Source: Ceratorhiza oryzae-sativae (lineage: Eukaryota > Basidiomycota > Agaricomycetes > Cantharellales > Ceratobasidiaceae). Taken from it: a stretch of DNA of 64,000 nt. The DNA lies in the NCBI GenBank assembly GCA_030998015.1, contig JARWMV010000022.1, forward strand, positions 154,722 through 218,721, written 5' to 3'. Positions 1-13,500 of the stretch are shown here, piece after piece. Within the stretch, counting starts at the first letter, position 1. The number at the start of each line of letters is the position of its first letter. The notes beneath the pieces were generated by a model. It saw only the letters and a list, made by a program, of their open reading frames with translations, did not search any database and had not been told where the DNA came from. The position numbers were made by a program, and so were the translations under genes.

Positions 1-291
1 CTGGAATGAAAACTCCGTAGATCGGGATCATGTTGTTTCCTGCGTGTCGTGCTGTTTCCTGTTTCGTACTTGTCGTCGTTGTGCTTGTAGCTGTTCTGTA
101 CTTCACGTGACCGGAGAGAAGCACGTGGATATCCGGTGGTTATCTGGAGACCGAGCCGATCTGTGTGATCCCGGGAAAGACATGATCTTCCACAAGAGCT
201 GTGATCTCGCGCCGCTAGCCGATACCCAAGGTTGACCCTTCAACCCTGTGCCATGACGTCGTGGTCCAGAATGCGTGTTCAGAATGCTTAA

Positions 292-1054
292 ATGTTGCGT
301 GGCGAGACCGCGACACCGAATAACCTCCCCCGCTGGATGTCGCCCAACACGTACAAGACCAACGCGGACAGTCCTTCGTACGAGGATCTCAGAGAGAAAT
401 TCATCGCTGTGCGCGCTCGAATCCGCGAACTCGAACTATCGAACGATGCTGCCCAACGGCGCATTGCCGAGCTGGAGAGTGAGAGGCGGTATGCTGAGCT
501 GAGTCAAGGCGCGGTTGCAGCGTAAGTGTGTCGTATGCTGTGGTCCATGTCGTAACCAGATCGAATTTCTGGGCACAATCTAGATGTGCATGGCACGCTC
601 ACCGCGGCCATCAGCCAACCCAACCTGCGCAACCTGGCTGTGAGTCTGGCTGCATGGCGACATACGCTTGAGCATGGCGCTTATCTAATTGCTCGTCAGA
701 CCTCGAATGTGGATGCACGATTCAAGAAGCACTGTTTGAAGAGAGCCTGGCGAGGCATGGTGTTGGGTCAATACACCCCGAAGGACCGATGATGGTAAGC
801 AATCCTATGCAAAATGCACAACAGGATTCACCATCGATCGGGAACAGGAGCCTGCTATGCGAAAGCCACTGCTGCATCTCCTTCAGCAGAAATACAACTA
901 CGTCGATGGCTCACTTGAGGCCGGGCCGCAGTTGACGCATGATCTCGATCAACCCGAAGATGACGACGAAGGGAACTTCATGTTGGCTCCTTCAAGGTTG
1001 GATAACGGGCTAGGCGGTGGCCGAATCAAAACTGCGATCGCACCTCAGGCCTGA
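292..1054 (+). CDS. small four-exon gene, N-terminal coiled-coil protein of unknown function
   Basis: Exons 292-521, 584-639, 700-794 and 848-1054 join in frame across three GT-AG introns of 53-62 nt and end at TGA, giving 195 aa. Residues about 25-70 are rich in Glu, Arg, Leu and Ala with heptad spacing (for example IRELELSNDAAQRRIAELES) and should form a coiled coil. The C-terminal half has an acidic patch (QPEDDDEGN) and no motif I recognise. An in-frame TAA just before 292 sets the earliest start; Met17 (MSPNTYKT) is an equally good start. Phases match at all three junctions, which supports a real gene. Function unknown; a nuclear or cytosolic adaptor would be a guess. Confidence 0.6.
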
Positions 1055-1504
1055 CTGTTTTTGTATTGATACTCACGCATTCATGACTTTTGGGACACCT
1101 GCTGTTTTTTTATCGTTAGATTTGTATCTTATATAGCTTGTGTAGACCATTTTTCTGTGAAAGAAGGGGCGAACCCTACCAGCACGATTCGTCCAATGAA
1201 ACGGGCTAAGCAAAGCACAGGACTCCAAGCGTGACAAAGACTCATCGCCTAGGCGCGCGTTCGTTGTCGTGTCCTCATGTACTTTAGCTACCCGTCTCCA
1301 TCCACCTGGCCTCGTTCTTCGTCATCAACTGTTTGTTCAAACGCACATATAGCCGAGCCATAGGGAGCATAACAGTAGCGGAGGGTCCCCGAGCTTGTAT
1401 GCCGTTGCGAATCCGCATATAGTGAGTTTGATATTTCTAACCCACCGTGTACGCCATGTCTGGTCCTTATACACCGCATACATCAAGGGGTGGGCCGCCC
1501 GGCC
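1055..1504. other. 3' flank / intergenic, no gene seen
   Basis: AT-rich 3' flank of the coiled-coil gene followed by sequence without a convincing spliced reading frame. Only short open frames without splice support are present. Confidence 0.5.
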
Positions 1505-1667
1505 TCAGACAACTGCCTCGAGCAGATGATAGCCAAACTGACGATTCACATCCAAAGCAACGTCGAGAAACGTCAAGGCTCGGCGGGGAGCATACATGAG
1601 CCTATCCGGATCCTTCGTTGTTGCTTCTACAGTCGCTTTGAACTCAACAAACCGGCCGGCCTCTGAC
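1505..1667 (-). CDS. C-terminal exon of an unassigned gene (fragment)
   Basis: On the minus strand a likely acceptor (ttccag) at 1668-1669 opens a frame of about 53 codons ending in TGA at 1505-1507. The peptide (for example DPDRLMYAPRRALTFLDVAL) has normal protein composition, unlike its surroundings. I could not find the upstream exons with confidence: the sequence up to about 1850 has a short ATG frame but no clean donor. It may be the end of a small gene, or a remnant. Family not recognised. Confidence 0.3.
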
Positions 1668-2037
1668 CTGGAATGTGTTAGAGTAGTGAATGCCTCTGGC
1701 CCAGTTCTCGCTATGGGTTTCTAGTCTGCAGTGTGACTCGACTCCATTCGATTACTGACAAAAAATGACACTCTGGTTTGGTTGTATGCTAGGAGTTAGG
1801 TTAGGTTCGGGTGACGAAATTGGATTTAGACATGTAGCTGGTGCTCCCTCTCGCCCCTAGAAACCCATTCTTCCATGCAGTCCTAAATAACACGATCTAC
1901 TATCACATTCACTTCCTAGGAAATTTTCAAAGACATAGCCGCCACCGCTCACATGACACAGAGAGTGTACGAAAGCTGATAAAGGAATCAAGTTTGGGGC
2001 AAGCGAATATAGTACATTATCCAGCTCGACCAAAAAT

Positions 2038-2342
2038 CTACTGCTTTTTGCATCTGTACGGATTATCACAGTACATGCAGACGCCAGCCGCATCGGCAAT
2101 CGAGATATCGCGTTGGTTCATGTAGCAGCATAGCTCTTTGCCATTGCATGGGAACCCTCCGAATCCCCCACACATCTGGCGATGCGCATTCGTTAGTGAT
2201 GGGGAAATTTTGTCAGGATATCAAAAATACTCACGCCACCCAGCGTGCCAATCGCAGGGGCAGTTGCATCGGGTTGAGAAGCGGGCGCAGCCCAGGCTGC
2301 CAGGGGAAGAGCGATCGCAGCAACACTCCAGATCAGCCTCAT
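2038..2342 (-). CDS. small secreted cysteine-rich protein (effector-like)
   Basis: Two exons, 2342-2235 and 2175-2038, joined by a 59-nt GT-AG intron in phase 0 and ending at TAG, give 81 aa. Residues 1-18 are a classical signal peptide (basic Arg2, hydrophobic core, cleavage expected after Ala-Trp-Ala), followed by a Pro/Ala-rich linker. All seven cysteines lie in the second exon at residues 38, 46, 52, 53, 69, 72 and 78, including a Cys-Cys pair and a CxxC. A TATAAAA lies 117 bp upstream of the ATG. Size, signal peptide and cysteine content fit the loose class of fungal small secreted proteins; no specific family is recognised. The odd cysteine number would leave one unpaired or allow dimer formation. 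Intact. Confidence 0.7.
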
Positions 2343-2458
2343 GGTAAGCAACGATGTTTTATAGGATAGTGGTTAAATCAGGAGCTTGATAGGACGAGTG
2401 ATGGACTCGCAGCAGGTGGTGAGTGGGAGATATTGACCAAGTCGCCACAAAAGTTGAC

Positions 2459-2465
2459 TTTTATA
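2459..2465 (-). promoter_or_regulatory. TATA box of the small secreted protein gene
   Basis: TATAAAA on the minus strand, 117 bp upstream of the ATG at 2342. Spacing leaves an ordinary fungal 5' UTR. A second TATAAAA-like string about 15 bp from the ATG is too close to serve. Confidence 0.45.
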
Positions 2466-4545
2466 CCACCGTAGAGCAGGTCAGGTTGGGCGCAACCCTG
2501 AGACAAAACGGAGCGGATCAAGGAGTACAGCCAAACTGATATCAGACAGTGCCTGGACAAACTCCATGGAGGTCTTGGCGCCAACTCAAGGCCCCGTGAA
2601 ATGGACATCTATAGAGCGTTATGGAGGCGCAATCAGACTTGACCCTGGGCGTGATCGAGTGATTGACCGGGAAATAACCGCCGAGGTCCGAGTAAATTGG
2701 TAAGTTGGGCTTTCAGCCTCAAACGTTGTATTTCCAGGCAGAATGCCTACACGTAAACCGCCCCTATGCGGATTCACTAGCTCACGAACCATGCATAGTT
2801 CATTTGCGCCAGTTTTGTTCGGGGTTGCGATGCAATTGAAGTCGGCAACGCATCATCACCAAGCCAGGGGTAGAGGGGGGAAACGGCGGGGTAACGAGAC
2901 ATATCAGCATCATTGGTGATCCCAGAGGGTCAAATGGGAAAATCCCTTGGGCCGGCCATTCATGGGCAACGGCATATACGATTCCGAGCCACTCCGCAAA
3001 GGGTCGGATGAGCCTCGAGGCCTTGACGTGGCCGAACGGCCACGCCAGAGGCCGCTGTTACTTGTGAGCAGGGAAGCAGATCATACCGACGCATATAGGT
3101 TACTCTGATGGCTCAGCCGCAACCGCAGCCTTTGCTCTACTGTACAATGGATCCTATACGCCCAACTCAGATAAAGTTCCCTTGCGCCTGTACACGTGGC
3201 TGAGCCTGAGAAATTCACTTAGTAACCATTCACATGCTATAATGACAATCCGGTTCCGCGAGCAGGTGGCTATACCTATCCTCATGCTGTGCGCATTACA
3301 ATTAAGCTGTGTCAATAACTCCAACTTGCTCCGATTCATCTGGGCCGAAAACAGACGTCTTTGATGTGGGGTGCGGAACTCCTATGCCCCGGAGTTCCTG
3401 AAAGATAGTCGCCCGCGATTTGACAAATGCGTTCCTGAGTGGAGGTCTAGGTCATATGACAACTTTTAGGGATATCCCCGGGACACATGCTCCTTCGAGG
3501 TTTATTGACCCAGGGGTTGGCGCTTTTACTGCTAGCCTTGGTTATCTAAATTTCAACTGTTCTCGGCTACTAATGATGGGACTAAACTCGTCGGGCAACC
3601 ATCAATCATGGGCCTGATTTATCAGTTCGGAACATGGGGGCAGCACAGTCGGTTTGCGCTGTGCAAAAACATCCCGAGAACATCCAGTTGTGTCGTTTAT
3701 TACGCATGAAGACAAAGGATGGAGTGAATATCGAGAATCTCAGCGAGCGCGCTCAGATATTTTTGAGCTAGACTCTTGCTGCCAGTCTATTGTCACGGAT
3801 CCTATGGCATTGTGCCTCCAAGTGCGTTGAGAATCAAGTGCGCTAGATCTACTGGGATAGGAATTATTACCGCAAAATCGCGATGTATCAAGGTAATGGG
3901 AGATCAGGGGCAACTCGGAGGAACAAGCGGAGGATCCGTTACGAACGGGTGTAAGATAAGCCTTGAGTCGGGAGAAAACTGGCTGATCGGGGCGGATTCA
4001 TCACTCGACAGAAAAGGGACTATTAGGTTGATTGTCGGCCGGTGGGCACGGAAAGTATACCAAATCGTTGGCAAGGACTGTATCATCTCACATCCTCTCC
4101 TGCACGGACTTTGAGATACTTCCGAATAGAGGGAGGATGTATCATTCCGTTCGCTAACGCCACAGTTTTCGGCGTTCGTATTTGTGTCTTCCTGTGCCTT
4201 GGACGAGGCACGACTGCTGCCGTTATGTCTCGAAGCCAAAGTAGGGGGTATCCAGTTCGCTTGGCTGGTGAGTTTAGTGTGGGAGATCTCAAAAATGCCG
4301 GGCAAAAGACTTCCTTTCAACCGCGAGGACGGTGTTTTCGGCCTATCCGAATGGGATAATCTCTCGCTGAGGATTCCCTTCCAGACTGGTATCAGGGGAC
4401 TATAGCATAATGTAATTTACGTGAATTCTTGCCATACGAAAATGTCAATTACAAAGAGATGAGATGCGCATATATTCGATGTATTCGGGGGAGCAGATAC
4501 ACATGCAACATAGAAATATTGGCATATCCAATTTCAGAAGCGCGC
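2466..4545. other. intergenic, no gene seen
   Basis: About 2 kb with scattered short open frames on both strands. The longest (about 3904-4320, minus) has no splice support and no recognisable motif, so none is called. Confidence 0.5.
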
Positions 4546-7500
4546 CTAGTAATCTAAATCTTTCACTACATGTCCTGCGTGTTGTCGCCTGAACGAGCTG
4601 CTAGGAACACGGGTCGATTCTGGTCTTCGCAAAGCTGGACGGCGTCGGACTGATCCTATGGTGTAGACAACCACTAATTAATTTGACTGTTTCTATGTAA
4701 TTATACAAGACGTACCGGACCCCTGAGGGCTAACGGGTAACGTGACGTTGCGTTGCAAAGGTGTGGAAGTGCTGAGTGGGGGAGATGTAGGCGAGAAAGC
4801 CATTTCGGTGCTCATAGCAAGCTCAAGCTCGGAGATAGAAGAAGAATCTAGGCCGGGTGAAGAAGACGTCCCGGGCGTTGTTTGCTCAAGAGGCAACGAG
4901 ACGGCCCTGGGGGTCTGTGCAGAGACTAGAGTAAGCTTCGGGATATCAACTGGCGCTGGAATCGGCTCGGGGCCTGGATCCTGACTCAAAGCTGGGCCAA
5001 GAGATTGAACTGATTCAGACAGAGACGGATTGGGCAAGAGTGAAGCCGGTGCTCGTTCGGTTATTCGGTTCGATATACGAACTGAGTTCTTGTCCAAATC
5101 GGTCGTCCTGAAGCCACGGATATTGCCAATGGTCGCGATCACGTCGTCAATGGCCGAGATCGCCTCGTCGAGAGCCTGGGTAGCATGGTCGGCGGGTGAG
5201 GGTTGGTGCGGAGTTTCATTCACAAAGGTGGCTGCCGGCGCGAGGGTGGAAAGCATGGCTGGTAGCGGTGCCGAACCGCGGACAGAACCTTTGCTAAAAC
5301 TGTGGTAAAGCATTTGGGATGGGTTAGAGGCTCGACGAGGTGTCACAGTCGACTTTGGCGCGAGTTTTCCGCCAGTGGATAGTGTAGGCGAAGGAGCAGG
5401 GCCAGGAACGGGCACCAAGGTTGTGACAGGCGGTGAGACTGGAGTTACGGCGGGTGCAAACACGCGAGCGGATTCTGGTGTTAGCACTGGTCCTGGTGGA
5501 GGAGGGCCTTGGGCGCGGGGCCCGATGCGCTTTGGCCGATAACGGGAGTTCAAACCGAGAGGTAGACCCGGGGTGGGAGGCATAACAGGAGTCGTGGTGA
5601 GATCAACACCAATTGGCTCGGTCTGAGGAGCCGGAGCTAGAATTGCCAGGGAGTCCGTCGGCTGGGGACCGGATATATGCGCAGAAAAGGGAGGCACATG
5701 TGGGCTAGGTGCCCCCGTGAAGGGCGGGATCGCATCCAATGCATGCCCCACGAGAGGCAGCGGACTTCGCGCAGGCGGATAGCGGGGTACGGTCGGCGAG
5801 TCCCAACCATCAGCCGCGTCAAGGCCAATTCGCTCTCCAGTCGGTTGTCGCGCGTCTGATAGCTCTGGTACTTTTGCATTGGGAATTCCGATAGAAAATT
5901 GTTCCCGATCTTCCGCTTTGCTTTTCCTGCCATTGGGACCTTCCTGCCGGATGTCTTGAGTTGGGTTTTGAACTGGGTCATTTAATTCCACGTCCTGAAG
6001 CTTATCCATGGTAGGCTCTTTCTGGGCACCCTCTGCATTGGTTGGGATGGCGCGTGCGGCTCGTTGGTGCCACTCGAGAGCAGGGGCGGGCTGGGCTTGC
6101 ACAGGAATGGGCATTCCTGGAAATGGGTTGGTTTGGATTGGCGGAGCAGGAGCTAGGGTCGATGGACCTGGTACAGCGACCGGGGGAAGGGCGAGATTGA
6201 GCGACGCATCTGGATCTGGGGTGGAGGCAGGAGCAAGGCCTAGCATCTTTTCTAGTGTAAGCTTGAACAGCAGACCGGGTGACAGCGGCAGGGAATTAAA
6301 ATTGGGCGTTGGTGGATCTGAAGCCGCATTGGGAGGAGGGACTGGATCAGGCAAAAGTGCTAGCACTGGAGCGGATGTCGGGGAAGGTACTGTCGCAAGT
6401 GAGATGGATGCATCCGCTTGCTCGGGCTCTGAGACGAGTTCTGTACCAGGTTCAGCATTCCGAGCGCCTAAAAACAATGAAATACGCACGTTGATCTTGC
6501 TCAATTAATTCCGCGACTTGGTTGAACACTGGGCCAGCCGCTGGTGCAACAACACCTGGCCCACCCAATGGCCTTGAGGCAATGTCAGTGTTGGAAACCA
6601 CAATAGCCTGCGCATCTGCATTTGTCACAACTAGAGCCGGAATTGCGCCTTCTGCCTCCACCCTGACCTCGCCACCTTGAAGCCACACTGGTTGCTGGTG
6701 GTCCTTGGCTTGGCCATCGACGGCGTGTGTCCTGGGTGCGGTTACCCTGGGTACTTCCTCTTGCTTGCGGGTCCTGTCTCCTTTGCCCTCTGACCATTGT
6801 AGGGGCGGGGTCGAAACCGGGGTCGCCTCAACAGCAGGGGCTGGGATCAGGATCGGGGCCGGTTGAGGGCCAAGCTCTGAGATCAATACGGGCACATCGA
6901 CCGGGACGGAAACAGGGTCCCCATAACAGACGGCCTCATCTTGGCCACGAGCCGAGGTCGGTGCGGGGGGCGCCTCGCGTGTTGCGCCAGGATCGGGGCC
7001 GGATGTGGGGATCGGGATCCGGTCCGTATTTGCTGCCAGAGCCAACAACGCGGGAACGTTGTCCTCATCGTGGCTAGGGACTGCTACTGTCTCAAGACTT
7101 GGGGTCGGCACGCGCCCGTGAACAGCGGCTGGGGCGATGGTGGGGATGGGGGCGGGTTCCGATGTGGGGGCGGGAGCTGAAAACTCAATGAGCGTGCCGG
7201 CATATATTCCGAACGGCGGGACTCACCACTATTGCCCAGCCTGGATGCACGAACAGGTTCTGAGTCGATCTCAACGTTGGGTTCGCGTGCTGGTTGGCCC
7301 ACTGGTGCCAGGTCGCGAATACCTGATTGCTCAACTGTCTGTGGTCGATCAGCGGGCAGCACTGCCGTCGGTGTAAGCTCGGGGAGTGACACAAGACCCG
7401 GCAAAGTGGCTCGGTGAGCGGCAAGGTGAACAGACGCTGAGGCAGGGTTGGTCCTGTCGGGTGCAGCCGCGACCGGCACAGATTCGAACAAGGGCTGTGT

Positions 7501-10500
7501 GCTGGATGGCTCGCTGGTAATTTCTGGACCAACAACCGGCGCATCGTTTGCGGGGAGGTCTCCCATTGGCGTCGCAGTCGATTCCTCGGGGTTGCTCCCA
7601 ACATGTGAGTCATTTTCCGTATTCTCCTTGATCTCCCTCGATAGCGCTTCGTCCCTACTTGGCTTGCGCGCTCCGACCATGTCCGATCTCTTCTCCGCTG
7701 GTATCGGTGAGACGGTTGGATCCTGTTCATTGAGTATTCGTACCAACTCCGAGGCACGTTCGAGTGTTGAATTAAAGAGACGGGTTTGCACATGTTCAGA
7801 GTACCCTTTGATTTCAGAGGTGACGCTTGCTGAGGTTACGGGAACCACAAGGTTATCGCCGGCTAGCACAACGGAAGGCTCCTGGCGTGGTATCTGGCCA
7901 CCACTGTCCGCCAGACCAGGGGTAAATTCAAGAGTGGGAGCTAGGGCCGACTCGGATACAATAGGCATGGAGGCAGAAGTAGGAGGACGCTCGACATCCG
8001 CAGTCACGTTGGAAGTAGTGGGTCCTATATCGAATCCAAACAATGAGAAAATCTAAAAATATATATGCAAAACTCACCACTATGGTGTTGAACTATCTCG
8101 ACGACCCCCTTCGACGAGAGACAAGCATTGGCAGATGCTAAAGGTTTTTCCGCGACGGAGGCAACCGTTGGTTTAGTAGACTCGATCTTGGCAGTAGGTT
8201 CTGTAGCTGGTTTCGTTTCGTAAGATGTCTTGGGGGTATCATCCTCTGCTCCCTCCTTGCGGTCAACTGGCTGGGGGTGCTCAGGCTTGCTGACTTGGGC
8301 TTTGTGCACCTTCGGTGACTCGAGGGGAACGGCTGATTTTACCGCCAGAGATGATGCAACAGTCGGCTCGATTGGAGCCGAAGCAGGGCCTCCAGCCGGC
8401 GGAGGGGATCGCCTACGATTCGACCGGCGAAACATGGACCAGCTGTTGGCGTTGGACTGGTAAGTGATCGAGGCAGGGGTTGGGGATCTCTCGGATGAAG
8501 ATGTTCCAGAAGTGGCAGGTACAGCAAGACCAGTGGATGAAGCTATAGTCGATTCAATGGCTGGGATCACCACTGGTGCTGTTTTGGTTCCAGCATGAAC
8601 AAGACGAGGGAGAGGAGGTTCTACGTTGAGCGTTGGATAGGACCGATTGGGGATGTCTGAAATTGGTTCAGTTACAGGGACGGGATCTGTATCATGTCTG
8701 AATAAGTATTGTGGTTAGCACAGCAGGCAGCTGAGACTTACTACTATGCGGCGGAACTTGGGGTATTGCCTCACCAGAAGGGGGGGCTGTGGGGCCAACA
8801 GGTTGTGCCGGTGGAACAGGGTCTCGAGTATTCGATACTTCTGTAACCCGACTACCGTTTGCTGCGTCGCATGACAATACCAACGCCACGTTGACCTTTT
8901 CCTCGGATGACACCTTTTCGCGAACCGCAGCCCGGAGCTCCTTGCTAGCTATGGGATGGTTCGCATCCACCTGCGGGATGGCCGTTTCCTCAGTCTCACG
9001 CGTAGTCTCTCCAATAACAGTCAGAGTGGCAGTCTGCTCGGGCTGTTGTGAAATTCGCTGAGTTGCATCTTCCAGAACCGAATCTGAGCTGAAACCAAGA
9101 ACAAAGGCGCCAGAGGTGGCATTGGGCTCTAATTGAGGCTCAATCTTGGGGCCCGGGACCGACACAACCGTAGCAGAGGACTCGTAGCTCGACTCGGAAA
9201 TAACGGCGGCCGTGGGATGGATAGAGGGGGCTTGGTCTGAGGGGTTATGAGCCTTTCCGTCAGGAGTTGGCTTGGATTCTGGGACGGTCCCGGTAGGCTT
9301 TTCTAAGTCTTCCGCTGAGGATTTGAGGACCTGAGGGAGGAGGGCGGCAGGAGTTGCATCGCCGATTGGCATTTCCGTTGGTTCTGGCAAAGACATAGGA
9401 GCTGGGTCGACCTCTGGTTTGGCTGGGGGTTCGCACGCGGGATCGGGAATCGAATCTACACACGTGGATGGCGCCGTCTCTGGAGCTGGAAGAGGATCGA
9501 GGGTTGCGCGGCGCATGGGGATAGGGTCTGCAGTAGCGTCAAGATGATGAATTATCCAGAACAGGGCGAACATACCAAGCTTTTGCACCGAACGAACTTC
9601 GTTGGGCTCGACTACGGGACCAAGCGCAGGAAGAACGCCCCCTGGATGCTCTTTCGTTCCGAGGGTCGAACTGGTGTTCACATTTTCATTCATCAAGACC
9701 GGTCGAGCGTTTGATATATCATTTGCATCCCCAGAGCTACCGTGCATCACCTTGGTTGGCATTTCGTGCTGGCCAGCTACTCCAGGATCCACATGTATCG
9801 ATTCAACCGTGTCTCTACGCTCGGCATCGGCAGGTGTTTCATGTTCTAGTTTCTTCAAGGATATTAGGCCTGGTGTCTCAACTGGCTTCCGCTCATTAGG
9901 AACTAGCTCTGGAGCCAGAGCTGGATTCGGACCAGGAAACTCTGGTCGAGTACACTCCGATTCAGGCAGTGATGCAGGCGACGGGGATGTGAAAAAGCGA
10001 ATAAGGGGCAACTGTGGTGGCTTGGGGACGTGATTGGGACTGGGGGGGCAGGAATCAGATTCTGGTGCTGCTTCGTTGGAATTTGGCGCCGCCGCAGGTA
10101 TCGTTGGGATTGTGGGAGCGGGCTCGGCGGTTGGAGTGAGGGAGGGAGCATCGGTCGTCTCGGTTATTGTCACGAGCGATTTCTCTTTGGCAAGAAGAGG
10201 GCTAGTTGTAGGATTGGGGGCAGGAGTATCAGAAGCCCTTCTTGGCCAGGACCTGCTGGATCGAGCAATGGCCGAGAGAGGTGAAGCTTGAGTCGACTGC
10301 AGAGTCGGAGCGAATGTTCTGCCTATGGACGGGGAGGGCGCAGTTGTTGGGCTGGTAGTAGGTGTCGAAACAGCGTTTGTACTGGAGGAATTCTGGGTAG
10401 GAATAGCAGCCGGAAGTATCGGCTCAGTAGACTCTGTAGGTTTCATAGGAGTGGGACTAGGTGTTGGTAACACGTAGGCTTCTATAACTCAATGAGTTCT

Positions 10501-13500
10501 GGTGTATAATGCGGATATGGGCTAGGCACCCACCTTCATCTTCCTTTCTGCTCTCATCAATGCTCTCGATCTCAACTGGGGGAAGAACCATTTGTGGTGC
10601 ACCCTGCTTTCCACTGGCCACATCCTTGACACCCTTATCGTTCTTTGCATCCTCGTCCAAGTGACACAGCGTTATATTCTCACTTGCTTTGCTCGAATCG
10701 GCCGGTGAAACAGTTGGCGTAGAAACGGCATCGCCCGTGGGGAGTTCTTCTTTGATCGATACCTCGTTGGCCTGAACGCCTGTAGGAGTTGAATCGACGC
10801 TTACATTAGACAGAACGGGGTCCGCAACAGGTAGTTCCTCTGTGGGTGTAGGCCCTCTGTTTCCCTGCTGAGACGTAGACGCCGGTAACTCGTTTGGCGC
10901 TGCTCGTACAGGGACTGGAAGAGTTGGGCTAGAGTGGCGCTCTGGCTGCAAATCGTTTTCAACAGGGTCGGCAAGAGGAGGGTCTGACGAAAGCTCAGCA
11001 GATACTGGGGCGGGGGCCGATTCGATGGTGAAGGCCACATCAGTTTCTAGGGGTAGCATGCTTGTGGGACTCAGAGCGACCGTTTGGATGGTGCTCGGAG
11101 GTGTAGCAGAAGCCGGGACAGCTGGAGGAGCTGGGCCACTGCAAGGATCACCACTGCAGGGATCACCACCGCAGGGATCACCACTGCAAAGATCACCACT
11201 GCAGGGGTCGGGACTGGGATTGATGGGTTGTGTGCCAACAATTTCGGAGCCGGGGCTATGACCTGGGACTGCAGTTGGCTCAGGGGATGCAGGAGACTTC
11301 AACGCAGGCTCAGCCGGGGTGGAATCCGCAACTAAAGAGGCAAGCAGCGTTTCCTTTGGGTTGGTCGGAACCTCAGGCTCAGGCTCGACGAGAGGCGAAT
11401 TCTGTGCCACGTGGTGGGTTTCAGGCACCCCAGGAGCTGGCTTGTGCAGAGACCCAGCGCCGTTTGCGGGGTTGTCCGCCTGCGACTCATCGAAGATAGG
11501 TCGAGGAACCTCGGGCTGACCAACCGGTCGTTCCAAAGGGGCAGTTAATGAATCACCTCCCTGCTTGCCCTTTGGATTGGCAATAGGCCAGGTCGTTGCA
11601 TCAGAAGAACGAACGGCGGATGATGTGGGAAACAACGCCGGACCGGGGGCTTGCTCAGGGGCCGGAGCCGTGTTCGCTGGACAAGGCACACCCGCAGGAA
11701 CTAGGTCAAGAGTTGAATCGGTAATAGGTTCGCTGCCTGACACGGGCACTGCGGTTGTCGTCGAGAAGACGTTTTCTGATGGGTTGGACGTCGGAATATT
11801 TGCATCAGCAACTAGCTCAGGCTGAGATTCGTGTGTGGGCTGCGAGTCCTGAGTAGTAGTCGTAGCGGGTTCCGTGCTTGGCGCCGTGGGGCTCTGAGCC
11901 GATGATCGACCTGACGCGCGGGTGGCTTCGAGTCCGTTCGACTCTAAAACAGAATGGTCGAGTGGCGATGGATTGGATGAAACAGAAGAGAGGGTAGGAT
12001 CGGGATTCGTGGCTGGTGGCACCGTTAAAAGCTGCGCGGTATGAATAGGAGCGATTTTGTTCGGTGGGGGTGTAGCTTGAGGCGCGGGCGCCAAACTGGA
12101 AGGAGGGTTACTCAGAGAGCCGAGGAGGACAGCCGGCGGGAAGTCTAATGTCTGAGCTATTGGCTTGGGGTAGGGGGTTTGGCCAAGAATTGGAGTAGAA
12201 GAAGGCTTGGATGTAGACGAGTTGACACCTAGCGCGTGTGTTTAGTGATATTCATAAATTTATATCGTAGCAGCGCACCAGTATCTTCAGTAATGAACTT
12301 CCTCCCGGAATCGTTGCTCGAAATAGGGGCGAGTCCATCGGATTTGTTCGTCGATTCGCTCAACTTCTCCATTGAGGCAGCATTGTTGTCTCCGCTCACA
12401 GAAAGTCCAGAACGTAGCGAGACGAGGGGCTCAGCAACTGCAAATAGTACTGGCGCGGAATCGAAAGCCATGAGGTGTCGTGATGGGGAAACTGGAATCG
12501 AGTCGGTACCCGGTTCAACGACAGCAACTGACAATGGTATACCTACAAATATAGGGACTTGCTTTATTAAGATGTTACAAGGTGAGAATACTACTTTACT
12601 CACTACGCTTTTGAAACGCGATCCGTGGCATCTCCACCAGGGGTTCTCTTTTATCCTTACCCTCCTCCGGTTGGTCTTCTTCAGGGCTCCTACCCACGAT
12701 GTCGGCTCCATGCTTATTCGGTGTGTGGACGACTGAGGCAGCTGGTTGCTCATGATCATTAATTCCGCTATCCCCTGTAGTATCAACCTGGTCTTTACCT
12801 GTTACAGGGGCTCGTGGACTAGAACCGAGAGCTGCATGGAGAACTGCCGGCACAACCTGACCTTGCTTGGGCTCAGCAGGCGAAGAAGCAGGAACGATGG
12901 TTTCATTTTGCAGATCGCCGAGAATAATAGTGTCCCCCGATGGAACAGGCCCAGAAGCGATAGTAGGGCTCGGTGTCAAATCCAGGCGAGAGGGAGCTAC
13001 GGAATCAAACGAGACGGAAGTGCCTTGATCGACGATCGGCAGTGGTGCCTGATCGCGATCGACAACATGATCGGCGCCTGATACGTCATCATGTGAGAGC
13101 GGTCTGTCCTCTGGGGTTCTCTTGCGCTCAAGTACAGGAGTTGGATGTTGAACCGCGAACGATGTCGCGAGGGTGAAAGAAGCGACCGCGGGATTGGCAT
13201 CTGCGAGCAGGGAGGGAGCCTGAGCGAGCGAGGGACACGGGATGGCAGCAGATGTGAAGCAGCTTGGCGAATTTGGGGCCGCTCGGGGTGCAATGGGCGA
13301 TTTCTCGGGTGCTGACTGCGTGTCTGGAATCCGGTTGGGAGCTGCAGTAGGAGCTGGCTTAGGATGAATCACCGCGATTAACGTATCTTTGGGAGCGTCG
13401 TCATACACAAGAGCTGCTTGTGCCTCTGTGGGGGTTGATCCGCCGAGAGCCGTAGTTCCATGCCCAGGAGCTACTTTCGTGCTGAGTGGATTCAATGAGC

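Noticed and set aside
3904..4320. 138-codon minus-strand open frame
   Set aside because: No recognisable motif, no splice context, ordinary chance length for this composition.
4742..8056. Long plus-strand open frames (for example 6008-6508 and 7448-8056)
   Set aside because: Antisense shadows of the GC-biased low-complexity coding strand, with no splice logic or motifs.
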